Source: Rhodotorula mucilaginosa
Taxonomy: Eukaryota > Basidiomycota > Microbotryomycetes > Sporidiobolales > Sporidiobolaceae
Length of the DNA stretch: 64,000 nucleotides
Reading direction: 5' to 3'
NCBI GenBank assembly: GCA_034406715.1
Contig: CP137864.1
Location: 1,922,001 to 1,986,000 of the forward strand
A program made the translations under genes and the position numbers. How positions within the stretch are numbered: the stretch's first letter is position 1; each line of letters opens with the position of its first letter. Below are positions 22,227-33,675 of the stretch, one piece after another. The notes beneath the pieces are model-generated. The model was not told where the DNA came from, did no database searches, and saw nothing but the letters and a program-made list of their open reading frames with translations.

Positions 22227-23880
22227 CTACATGAGGTCCTCGGGCGGTGGGGTGGGAAGGCGGAAGTCTGACCGCTCGGCAGGCAGAGGAAGGAGCTTCG
22301 AATCTGCCTGACCACCATTCTCCGCAGGCAGGTCTCTTCTCGAGATCGACACCGCATCGGGCAAGCTCGACGATGATGCCGGCTTCGGTGACGAGGGCGG
22401 CGACACGAGCAGCGTCACGGGAGCGGGTCGGGCATCTGGCGCCACTGATTCGGCGCTGACTGCGGTCGATGTCGCCTCGCCGCCTGTTGCGTATCCATTC
22501 TGCTGCGGCGGCGCTTCGGGAATTGTCGAATCCTCGGCGCGCATCTCCGAATCGACCTTCGTTCGCTCGCGTTCGAGACCGGCTCGAACGGCTGCAGACC
22601 AAGCCGATGCCGTCGCCGGATTCCCCTTCAGCTGCAAGTCCTCAAAGATATGGACCATATGCTTCTTAAGCCGTTTATAAACCTCTTCCTCGTCGCCGTC
22701 GTTGTCGCCCGCGGCAGCCAGGAGAGGTTGCAGCTCGAGTCGCTGCAACGCGACGATTTCTGCCTCGGTCGTATTGACGATCTGAGTCAGGCGCGTCAGC
22801 AGTGGCTTGAGCGCGTCTGCGTCCCGCAACGCTCGCGCGAGCTGCGCGTCTTCCTCCGAGTCGTCGCCTGCCTCCGAAGCCGGGTCCGAGACGGAGGGCG
22901 GGAACAGGACCGGCGCGAGTTGCGACATGGCCATCGAGGCCGAGATGAAGATCTGGCGCAGGAGCGCGACGTGCTCGAATGGGAGGCGGTGCGGGAACAG
23001 GGTGGAGAAGACGGGGGAGACGGACGGGCGCATGACGAGGTGGAACTCGAGCGCGAGGCAGAGGAAGAGGCTCAGGTAGCGCCACTTTTTGGGGAGGGGG
23101 GATAGATATAAACGGGGTCAGAACATCCGCTTTTATTGTTTCGCTGACGGCGAACGAGCGACTCACAAAGTTGTACTGGCGCTCGCTCTTGCGGAAAAAG
23201 GAAAAGACAAAGATTGATCCGAAAGCGAAAGCCCACCAGACGAGCGACCGCACTGCGCCCGTCGCGAGGACTTCTCTCGGCGTGACGAGTTTCGCGCCCC
23301 ATTCATGGATGTCGGGACCGAAGCGCTCGTACGCCCACCGTTTGTTGTCGTTCTCGAGGGTTTCGATCCCCGTCCGGAGTCGGACAAAGTAGGCCTCGCC
23401 GGCTTTGCCGACCTTGTCCGGATGGAACCTCCGCGCGAGTCGTCGCCAGTGGGATTTGACGGTGGTGCTGCTGCCGTTCGGGTCCGCCTCGACCGCCGAG
23501 CGAGCCAAGCCGAGGAGGGAGTAGTAGTTCTGTTCGAGTCCGACCGATTGGGCGTAGTAGACCGACAGGATCGAGTAGGCGAGGTAGCCAACGACGAGGA
23601 GGATGCGCGCTCGCCTGTGATGCGCTTGCGAGCGTTCTTGCGCGAGCGCGAGGTGTCGAGGCGTTGCGTTTGGCGGGACTGTCGGACGTGAAGACGGCGA
23701 GAGGCGGTAGAATAGCGAGACGAGGGCGTTCGTGAACAGTTGGGGCAAGATCGTCCAGCACAGGATCGAGGTCGCATTGGAGGACAGACCGCCGCCGCCG
23801 CCGCCGCCGCTGCTGCCCGCGCCTGTTCCGCCAGCCATCGCGACCTCGCCACGCGAACCACGCTCCTGTTTCGCGCGCAT
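22227..23880 (-). CDS. membrane-anchored J-domain (DnaJ-type) protein
   Basis: A 523-residue protein from exons 23880-23167 and 23084-22227. Order: a Gly-rich start, a hydrophobic stretch (SILCWTILPQLFTNALVSLF), a second (ILLVVGYLAYSILSVYY), then a J domain with the HPD signature (RRLARRFHPDKVGKAGEAYF), then two more hydrophobic segments (LVWWAFAFGSIFVFSFF and, across the intron, WRYLSLFLCLALEF). The last 200 residues are a predicted cytosolic or lumenal helix-rich region ending in a Pro/Ser tail. J proteins stimulate Hsp70 ATPase; the hydrophobic segments place this one in a membrane, probably the ER. The start could also be the ATG at 23838, 14 codons in. Poly-Gly at residues 25-31 is a CCG microsatellite. 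Confidence 0.82.
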
Positions 23881-25328
23881 GAAAGAAAGGAGAAGGTCAG
23901 CGCTTGAATTACCTAACGGTTTCAGACGGTGCTTTGGGGGTCAGACGCGTTAATGAGCGGCGACGCTCTGTCTCATGCCAGAGCCCTCGAAGCATACATC
24001 CCCGCGCACGCTGAATGCTGCACGACTTTCTGCCCGTTCCGACTCTCTCCCTCGCTCGCTCCCTCGAGCTGCTCCCGAGGGGAGGGAGGGGAATGTCCGC
24101 AGGACCACCTCGGGCTGGCCTCGAAGACTTGGCAGGAGATAATCCAGCCCGCTGTTTAGGTCGAGCAGATGGTTGTACCCGAGTTTGGTCACCTCTGACC
24201 GGCGGCAGACTCGAAATGCCGGTCGGGTCTGGCTCGTGTGTCCGGGTCCGTTTGCGCCCCCGCTCAAAAGAGAGGGGAAAAACGATTGAGGGATGGAATT
24301 TCGGCTCTCCCTTTACGCTGCGCCCGAGAGGCTTGAAGGGGCGCAGGTCCTTGTAGAGCCGAACCCTGGCCCGCCTTCCCCGCAACCCTCGCCGCCATCT
24401 CTTGCGAGACGGAGGCAAAAGAAAGGGGAAAAGTTCGACCGAGTCAAGCCCCTGTGCGTCGACCCTCGCCGGATGCCGACCTGTGCCCTCGCGCCCTTTG
24501 CCCCGGGGAACCCCCGCCTCACCCCCCCTCCGTACCTGCCCTGATCTGTTTCTCCTTGGTGGCGACCGACCGCAAGCCGGTACGCAGCCTGACACCAACA
24601 CGGCTAGGGCGGTTCCGACTCGCTGCGGCGATGTCACGAAGAGAGAAGCAGGGGCAGGAAGGGAAGGAGAAGCGAGGACGAAGGGCCGGAACAAAGAGCG
24701 ACGCGAGCGACGACATGGGCGAGAGAGCGACGCGAGCGAGAGGGGTCTCGGACCTGGGTTATGGGGGGTGAATCTGCGTCACGGAACGAGCGCTGCCCTC
24801 GTTGAATTGCGTCTGCTTGAAAGTGACTGCGAGGGCAGTGCCATTATGCGCGACGCATGGGAAGTGGGAGCGGGTGGAGAGAGCGAGAGCGCGAGAGAGC
24901 GAGCGAACCGAGCCAAACAGTCGACGAGCACGCGAAGCCAGCGCGCAGCAGAGGACGCAGAAGCTCGAGGGCCATGTGCTCGAACCTTTTACTTATGGAA
25001 ATCATGCCCCGCGCTCAGTCCAGAGTCTGGCTCACCTTTTGGACACAACCAGTCGAGTGAACGGTGCGAGGTCAACCTCGGCTCTCGCCTCGACTCGGCT
25101 CGTCAAACAAGATCGATTCTGAATAGAAGCTCGAAAAGAGTCTAGGGGATCGACTGTTTACCGCGTGTACGCCCTGCCCTCGCTTTTCGCTGCAGCTGCC
25201 TCCGTCAACGCAGCTCTCCGGCACCGCCGCCGCCACTTCCCCTCACACAAATCCGCGTCATCGCCATCGCTATCGCTTCCTAGTAACGAGGATCGGTCAC
25301 GAGTGATCGAGGACAGTACAGCGCAGGG
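23881..25328. other. long divergent promoter region
   Basis: About 1.45 kb between the J-protein (minus) and the Hsp90-type ATPase gene (plus). It contains purine-rich GAGA/GCGA runs near 24640-24960. Open frames of 70-260 codons are present on both strands but are Arg/Ser/Pro-rich and match nothing. No tRNA or other RNA gene was recognised. Confidence 0.55.
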
Positions 25329-28300
25329 ATGGCCAGCTTCCGGCAGCTGTTGGCAGACGGGCAGGACGAGCAGGTCTCGGTCAACCAGAGGGCACTCGTC
25401 GAAAAGATCCTCGCAAGGTCAGCAGGCTCCTCCGGCCCGTCCCTCACGAGGAGAGCTGACATGAAACTTTGACGACGCAGGTACAGCGGCGAGTATACCG
25501 TGTTCCGTGAACTCTTGCAAAACTCGGACGAGTACGTCGTTTCTCTTTCTCACTCTCGAATCCATCCCCGACTGACAACACGAGAGTCCGGCGTAAACAG
25601 TGCCGCCGCTACCAACGTCGAGCTGCACTTTCGGACTCGGAGCGGAACCGACACTTCCGAGGACAAGCTGCCGACCTATGCGAGCGATTCCCTGCCCGAT
25701 CTCACAACCGCCAAGGTCAACAGCATCATGGTTCGGAACGACGGCTTTGTCTTTCGCGGTGAAGATTGGGCCCGCCTGACCGAGATCGCGAGCGGGAACC
25801 CGGACGAGACCAAGATTGGCGCGTTCGGCGTCGGCTTCTATGCCCTCTTCTCGCTCTGCGACGAACCGGTCGTCTCCTCGGGGAGCAAGGTCGTCGGCTT
25901 CTACTGGAAGAACGGCGGAGATCAGTTGTACGTCAAGAGTGCGGTGGCCGAAGCCGGCCTCCGGGACGTGTCGGACGAGGGCAAACCCTGGACGACGTTC
26001 TCGATGGACGTGCGCGAACCCGCGCCGATGCCGGAACCGAACGACTTTGCGCGCTTCCTCTCGTCCTGCCTCGGCTTCACGCAGAACCTCCGCACCCTGT
26101 CTTTGCACTTTGACGGCCACCGCATCTTTACCGTCACCAAGACCTTGGCGCCCGGTCGCCCTCTGCCGTTGCGCCAAAACTTGCAGTCGACGAGTCCGCA
26201 AAAGCTCCTCCGCGTCACCGAGATCGAAGAGGCGCCGTTCCAGCTCAAGGCGCAGGTGTCGCGATGGATGTTGCAGTCCCTGCCGCGGCCGAAACCGAGC
26301 GTGGCCGCCTTGACGAGCGCGGCGGCCGCGAGCACGACCTCGTTCGCGTCCAAGATGCTCGCGGCCTTTTCGGGCCGCGCGTCATCAACTTCGAAAGACG
26401 TCGCCAAGACGGCGCCGGTGCCGATAACGGCTACGACACCGCAGCTGCCCAAAGACCTGCTCGCCGAAGTCACAGTAACGCTGTTCCTCCGCACGGTCGC
26501 CGCATCGCTCAAAGTCTCGCCGTCTTCCCATTTCGCCAACGAGATGCTGCGAGCTACGAAGAAGGCGTTGCCGTCCATGACGCGGTACTCGCTCGTCTGG
26601 ACCGGCAAGGACGAATACGAGGCGAGTCATGGGTCCACGCTGACGGGCGACTCGGACGAGTCGGACGCCGCCCGCAAAGTCTTTTCGGGGTTGTTGCCGA
26701 CCGATCTCGGTACCGTCCAGGGACGAGTCGCGATCGGTTTCGCGACCCATCAAACTTCGGGGTTCGCCGGTTCGGTCGGCGCGCGCTTCATCTCGACCGT
26801 CGAGCGCGAGTCGCTCGACTTCCAGTCCAAATACGTCGCCGAATGGAACCGCGAACTGTTGTGGGCGGGGGGAGTCCTGGCGCGTACCGTGTTCGAGGCC
26901 GAGATGGACGAGGTGGGTCGACTTTGGAAGCAGGCGGCAGGACCGACGGGGACGGCAGTCGATCCTGCTCTGCGCGCGCAGCTCGAACAGCGCGTGTTGC
27001 ACCTCGTCCGGTTCTTCTCCTTCGACAAGTCGACGCCGCAAGAGATCGTCGGCTCCTTGACGGAGAACTCGTTCTTTGCCTCGAACAGCGCTTCGACTTC
27101 TCCGATGCTCCTCTCGACGGTCGGTCCCGCCCCCGCGCACAAGCTCCGTCTCCCCTCGCCCCAGCTCGCCGGCTTCGTCAAGACGATCCCTGTCGTCCCG
27201 GCCACGATCGCGGACGGAGCACCTCGCTTCTTGACCACGTTGCGCGACCGCGGTCTCGTGCGCGATATTTCGCTGGACGACGTCTTTGCCGACTTGTCCA
27301 GCCATGCCTTGACCCTTGACGAAGCCGCCGAATGCTTCAAGTGGTGGACGACTTTGGCGGCCGACAGGTCGTACAGTCCGCGACTGCTCGATCGACTCAA
27401 GGAGGCGACCATGCTTTCCGTTCCCGAGGCGGAAGGCTCGTCCGAAGTCACCATCCGCCCGCTCGATGCGTACCGGGATTTTGTCAACCCCAAGATTGTC
27501 CCGCTCGACATGCCCTTGCCGGCTCATACCCTCCCTTTCGCCCTCTCGCGGCAACTCGCGAACGGAGATCTCGTCCGCGTCTTTGGCTTCCGCGAGCTTT
27601 CCCTCGTCGACTGGTTCCGCCACGTCACGAGTCCCGCCCTCTCCGGCAAAACTGCGCCGGCCGATACGAACCTTCTCCTGAACGCCGTCTTTGCCGAGAA
27701 GGTGATCGCGGTGCTGGCCAAGCACTGGCAGCAAGTCCCAGCTACGCAGCAAGCCGAGATCGTCGAGATTGCTGGCAAGCTCGCCTTCATCCCGACGCGC
27801 GAAGGCTTGAAAGTGCCTGGTCAGGCGTACTTCCCGAATGTCAGCCTCTTTGACGATGTGCGTGCTTCCATCGGATTTCTTGCTCGGGAAGCAGAACAGC
27901 TCACCTTTTGGGTACTGCGCTGCTACAGCTCGCTATCGTTGCCCTACCCAGTGTCGCCAATCTCAAAGGCAACTTTGAGCGGGTGTTGCTCGCCCTCGGC
28001 GTCCGGCGCCACGTCGAGGTGAGAATCGATCGCGGACAGTATTCGCAAGCGACTCCGAGCTGACGAAACTCTGCATCTCAGCTTCAACTGATATTTACCC
28101 GTCTACTCGGCGCCGGCGATTGGTCGCACGTGCAATTGCTGCGGTATCTCGTTTCGGTCAAAGATACGCTCACCGCTGCGGAGCGCGACCGACTCCGGAA
28201 GACGAGCTGGCTCCCTCGCGAGGGAGAAGCCAAGGTCGAACAGCCGGCGGGCGCGGACGGCGTCGTGCCCAAGGCCAAGACCGTTCGGTACCGCGCATCG

Positions 28301-31300
28301 GAGCTGTACGAGCCGACCGACGTTCTTCGCGAGCTTGGCCTCCCGGTCCTGGACTGGTCCGAGCCGCACACCAAGTGGCGTACTCACTCCGACGAGGGTG
28401 AGCTCTTTGGTGTCTCTTGCTCTTGAGCTGCGCTGACTCTTGTTGTCTGGCACACAGCAAAACTGCTCTTTGACCTTGGTCTCAATCGGACGCCGCCGGT
28501 CGAAAAGGTCCTCGAGATTGCAGCGCACGCGGCAGATAGCTCCAAGCGAGAGAAGGCTCTGCGATATTTCCTGGACGGATACACCACCCTCGGATACGCT
28601 TCGGCGTACTCGCCGACCAAGCATGCCTTGCCGTTCGTACCCGCCATCGAGAACGGTCATGACGTCTTCAAGCAGCCGAGCGAGGTCTTTGGCAACCCGG
28701 AAGCTGCTCTCCTCGGGTTCTCGATCCTGTCACCGCGGTTCGCAGCTGAAGAGATGCGCTTCGGGATCCGTCGGGATCCTTCTCCGGATCGACTCGTCGA
28801 GGCTATCACCGCCGCGCCACCGAAAACGATTGCCGAGGCTAGCAAGATTTTCGCATATCTCTCCACGCAGGTTTCGCGTAAGTCGTTCACCCTCGAGTTC
28901 GGGCTCAGGAAGTTTGCTCACGAGTGGACTCTGCAGATTTCTCGAATACTCAACTCGAGACCCTGCGCTGGGCGCCCATCGTGCCGACAAAGACCCCGGA
29001 CCTCAAGCTCGAGAATCTGCCGCCTTTGAACCTGTACTTCCAGACCTCCGAAAGCTCGCTCCCGAGCGGTCTGCGTTCTTTGTTCCGTACCGTCCCCGAT
29101 TTCGGTCCGGCGGCTCGTCCATTCCTCGTTGCCTGCGGCGTCCGGGAGAGCCCGTCGACGTCTGAAATCACCACCCTTCTCATCTCGGATCCGCAGCGGT
29201 TCTACGATCTCGCTGGATCGTCTGAACGTTACCTGGCCGGTAGGTCAACGAGCTGACGACAATTCGAGGCGTTTATTCCGGAACGATACTGACTGCACCG
29301 CCCTTGCCACGCAGTTCTACGCCTCCTCGCCGTCAATTTTTCCACTTTCCCATCGACACTTCGGAGCAAGATGAAGCTCAGCGCTTGTTTCCTCGGAACC
29401 AAACGCCTTGCTTCGGCGACCACTGCTGCGCCTGAGCGGACCTTGCTCGACCTAGACGATGACGAGGAGGACGCGGGCGAGACCACCTTGGTGTACAAGC
29501 TTGCGCGCGCAAGCGAGCTTATCATCAACGACGAGCCTGCCGGTACGAGCCTCTACGCGCGTTAGCACAGGTTCTCCCCTCTGACGGCATCTCCTCGCAG
29601 CCTTCCACGTATTCCAGAGCGAGATCCTCGCATGCCCGCAGGAAGATCTGTTGGAGGCACTGGCGGAACAGCTCGGCTCGCGCCGGATCTCGCAGCTCAT
29701 CAGCGAGCAGTACTACACCTCGGGAACAACCGACAGTACCTCCACCCGAGCGCAGGACCTCCGGAGGACCGTCAGCGAGCGGACGTTCCTGTTCCTCTCC
29801 GAACGGCGGCAGCAGTACGGCAAGGGCGAGCTTAAACACGATCCAGAGTGGATTCAGAAGCATCTTCAACTCCACGAGGTCAAATCTATCGAGCTCGTTC
29901 GCGAGCTGCGTACGCCGCAAGGCGTCAAGCGCGCGACGGCCGCGGCGTCGGCCTGCGCCAAGATGATGCCGAACGGAGACATCGGTCTCTACATTTCGCG
30001 ATCTCTCGAGCTGGACTTTTACGAGGTCGCTATGGGACTCTGCAAGCTGCTGCTCTCGAAGCTGCGGGCGAACGATGCGCTCTTGCTGCTCACCATCCTG
30101 CAGACAACGTAAGTAGTGCTTCTGTTCCATCGGCCGCGTCGCGCGCGGTGCTGATCTCCGTCCCACAGGCTCAAGAACCTGAAGCGGCGTGGCTTCAACG
30201 TCGACCGCGTCCTGCAGGCTCGCAAGGCGGAACGAGAAGCGGCGGAGCAAAAGATGCGAGAGGAGCGCTTGCAAGCGCAGCTCAAGTCGCAAACGGCACC
30301 GGTGAGCCGGTGGAAAGGGTCTTCGGACCGCGTCAAATCACTTTACTGACCCGTTTCTCCGTGTACATAGACTCAAGCCAAGCTCGATGAGGCCGTTGCC
30401 CAGCTTTCGACCATCTTTCCCGATGCCGATCCTCAGTTCCTTCGCAACTTCCTCAGCACCCGACAGCCGGCTGATCTGGAGCAGGCCGCCGATGAACTCC
30501 TCGCTCAGGGTTATCCGAAGCGACAGAAACATGAGAGGCCGTCGAGTGCTGTGTCGCCGGCGCCCCAAGAAGTCGCGGCGCACGGTCAGCAACAACCCCC
30601 GCCCGTTTCGAACGGAGGCCTCTTCTCGAATCTACGCCGCCAGTTCGGCAAGGGCGACCGTACTCCCAGTCCGCTACCTCCACCGCCAAGCTTGACGCCG
30701 GTCTCGGGCAACGGCGGTTCCGACCAGGCGGCGCAGCGACCGGCTGTTGGTACTCCGACGCAATCGCATCAACCGGCTTCGACACCGACGTCAATGGATG
30801 CGATCCGCGCAAATCTCACGCGAGCTATCCAGGCGAGTCGCGCTTACCTGGTTAGGTGTTTCTCTGAAGCTGACGATGTTCTCTTCAACAGGCGGCCCGA
30901 CCCGAAAGCGGCTCGAACGTTTCCAACGCAGTCGAGCAAAGCGAGGTCAACGAGGTTAAGGAGAGCGGGGCGTACTGCGACGCTACTGCTGCTGCGAACC
31001 TCGCATTCGTCGCCGAGGTTGGAGGGCTGCGGTTCTTTGCCAGTCGTGAAGTACCGGATCCGTGAGTACCGCAACAGCAAACTTTTTGTGCCTACAAGCT
31101 CCTGACCTTTCGGAACTTCTCATCAGCATCGGCTTTGTCTCGACGCATCACGACGCCCTACTCCGTTTCGCCACGCGGGTAATCCGACCGGTCGGCGAAG
31201 TCTTTGGGCTGGACCCGCGCGCCCTCCACATCTTCCACGATCTGGAAGGTCCGCTCATCGCTTTCAACCGGAACGGCTCGATCTATCTCAACTTCCGCTT

Positions 31301-31570
31301 CTACCAAGCCTGGCACGACCGGCTCGTCGTCGAAGGACATATGGAGGAACCGCTCATCTCGACGTTCTCGTCGATTGCGCACGAGCTGAGTCATAAGTGA
31401 GTCGAGCTCTTCTGAGCGCGGTCGATTTGGACTCGACTGATTAACCTTGCGCCCTTTCCAGCCTCGTCAAGCCGCACGACTCGGCGTTCTCGTTCTACTT
31501 TGCTTCCTTCTGCGAGGAGTACTTTGTCCGTATGGCCAAGCTCCTCGCGCGCGTCTCAGCGTCTGCCTAG
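25329..31570 (+). CDS. sacsin-like Hsp90-type ATPase protein (DUF3684 family) with CUE-like and HExxH regions
   Basis: An 1,801-residue protein from 14 exons: 25329-25417, 25481-25531, 25601-27857, 27929-28018, 28082-28397, 28458-28877, 28937-29239, 29315-29542, 29601-30108, 30169-30301, 30371-30832, 30892-31061, 31127-31396 and 31462-31570. The N-terminus is a GHKL/Hsp90-like ATPase: FRELLQNSDDAAATNVEL (N box), VRNDGFVFRGEDW, and KIGAFGVGFYALF (glycine box). This plus the following ~1,200 residues matches fungal DUF3684 proteins. Further on are a charged helix (KAEREAAEQKMREERLQAQL), a CUE-like helix bundle (LSTIFPDADPQFLRNFLSTR), and a C-terminal domain with SSIAHELSHNLV, an HExxH motif. 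The intron after 30832 uses a GC donor; a GT donor at 30851 would add six residues but leave a 41-nt intron. Function is not established; a chaperone-like role is inferred. Confidence 0.83.
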
Positions 31571-31685
31571 ATTCACCCTCAGTTATTTCACCTTGTCGAT
31601 GTATCATCTGCTTCGCACGTCCGCTCGTTTGCGCCTTTGTACAACTTTTTGCATGCTATGCGTCTGCGCTTCCCCCGAGGACCTA

Positions 31686-32513
31686 CTACACCTTGTCGGA
31701 CTTGTCCTTCGCTCCCGACCAGAAAGTGACGCCGTCTTTGGGCACAATGTCCAAGCACCGTTGACTGGAATTTCTCTCGTCAGTGGCGCGCTCGAGAGTA
31801 CACAGTGAGGAGAGTTCAAACTCACGAGTAGAAGATGTGGTCTGTCGGGGCCCATTCTTCCGGTTCCTTCGAGTCGGGGAAGTGGAACAGCGCCGGGAAG
31901 ACGAGGTACATGCTGCTCGCACCGTACCACATCAGTTCCCGTAGTCTCCTCGTTGTTACTCCCGGCAAACTCACTTGCGTCCTTCGTCGGCAATGAGCGT
32001 ACCACAAGTCTTGCAGCGCACCTTGCAAGGAAGGTGCCGGCCGACCTTTTTGTCATGCGTCTGTCGTCGGCGATTCCAGTCAGCTCCTGTTCTGATCTCC
32101 CCCGCTCGAGACGGAAGAGTACGATCTGCTCACCTGGTAGAACGCGAGATGCTCGATCGAAGCCGTCGTAAAGGCAATGTTCTCCTTCTTGAAGATGAGA
32201 GCGCGCTGCGAGGTAGCGCCGTGCACGACCTGGCACGTCGAACAGTGGCAGCAAATGCTCGCTTCGGGGTCCGCCTTGCATTTGAACTGGACGGCTTGGC
32301 AGTGGCACGAGCCGTTGAACTTGCCCTCGAACGAGTCCGGGTCGTTGTTGTCTGGAGGTCGCGCGAGGATGTTCCCCGGTCAGCAAGGGTCGCCCGGTCG
32401 AAGGCCCAGGTACGGCCAGCGCAGAGGAGGAAAGGGTGCGGCTCACACGGCATCACGTTCGGAAAGTCATCGTCGGTGTGGTTCTTGTCGGCTTGCTCGT
32501 GTGCGCCGCCCAT
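31686..32513 (-). CDS. GFA/CENP-V-type zinc protein
   Basis: A 178-residue protein from exons 32513-32447, 32351-32134, 32060-31975, 31912-31826 and 31764-31686. The Mss4-like GFA fold is clear: GSCHCQAVQFKCK, ICCHCSTCQVVHGA and CKVRCKTCGTLIADEGR give the Cys pairs that bind two structural/catalytic zincs. The family includes glutathione-dependent formaldehyde-activating enzyme and many fungal members of unknown substrate. The substrate here is not shown by sequence. It ends only 115 bases from the convergent ATPase gene. The stop follows KDKSDKV. Confidence 0.85.
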
Positions 32514-33675
32514 GGTTGCAGGTTTGTTCGGTGCTTCTTGGTCGTCAGGTTTCGGCTTCTTCGCAGCCGGAGGAGATGAAGGCGGTTCACGTGAAGGAGC
32601 CAGGGTGGGCAGACAGAGAGAGCGCTCGCAGCTTGCGAGTGAGCGAGGCAGAGAAGCTGATGCGAAAATGTGTGGGGCGCTGAGGCGGTGACGACGAGGA
32701 AGCGAGCGTGCGCGGCGGGCGATGAGGAGAAGTTTTCCACGAAAACTCGGACGTTCCTAATGGACCACTGGCTTGGTATAGGTATTAAAGAGATCACAAA
32801 GGAGCGCAAGATCGCAGCGAAGCCTGAGCGAAGTCGTATGCTAGGATGACGACCTTGTGCGTGACAAGCGCAGAACGGCCTTCTCAAGTCGACGTCCGAT
32901 GGGCATCGAAGGGTGTCACCATTTGCAGCCGCCTGTCCGCTGTCCTAGTGCTGTTTTCAGGCTGATATACATAGATGCGAGAACAGTCCATCACAGCGTT
33001 CAGACTTGATCCGAACCGCACTGGACCAATGTCGAGACCCCGGCGCGAGTTTGTGCGCGACCGAATGTAGTAAACTTTTCCGACGCCCCGGCAGTCCTCC
33101 TGCGGAGAGCTCGCGGTGTCTATAACTGAACTCGCGTAGCCTACGGCAAGACTCCTGTAGTGCGCGGTCCCGGGAGAAGCTTAAGCTGGCAGCAGGCGCC
33201 GGCAACTGAGGAAGTCGAGGGAATTGCGATCGAGCGCAAAGTGCGAGTTTTTCCGAGATCCCAAAATTTTGGCCGGGTGAGCGATCGGCATACGCAGGCG
33301 CTCGGGTGCAGGTTGCGCTCCTGTGACCCACTAAGTACACTAACAGAGACTGCTTCGCACAGTCCCGCCTGGACTCTGAGCTGTTGTTAAATCTTCGAGT
33401 CGACGGCTCGCTGGCTCACGTGCCTTCCGAGTGCGTTCTGCCCCCACCTTCACCGCTCCTCCCTCTACAACACCCGCGCGAGTCCAACGACGACAGTAAG
33501 TGACTGCACTTCCAGATACAGTGCCTGTCCGCTTTGTCCCCTGCCCCGGCGAGTTGCCGACGAGTTGCCGGAGCAGTGACCGGTGGACGGTTTCCCATCT
33601 CTCGAATTAGCGTGCTGACCTCTCTCCTCCTTCCGCGCTCACAGGGCATAGTGTAGCACATACGAGACGACAGAG
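32514..33675. other. intergenic divergent promoter region
   Basis: About 1.16 kb between the GFA gene (minus) and the transacylase gene (plus). It includes a 12-bp perfect palindrome CCAAAATTTTGG at 33261-33272. No coding exon is recognised. Confidence 0.5.

Noticed and set aside
23909-25145. several overlapping open frames in the divergent promoter
   Set aside because: Arg/Ser/Pro-rich in all frames, no paired introns, no homologue recognised.
26385-27752. 455-codon minus-strand open frame
   Set aside because: Antisense to exon 3 of the Hsp90-type ATPase gene; no recognisable domain.
30851-30891. 41-nt intron with GTTAGG donor in the ATPase gene
   Set aside because: Shorter than nearly all other introns here; the upstream GC donor at 30833 gives a normal 59-nt intron in the same phase. 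Not fully excluded.
32957-33340. 127-codon minus-strand frame
   Set aside because: No domain; sits in a divergent promoter region.
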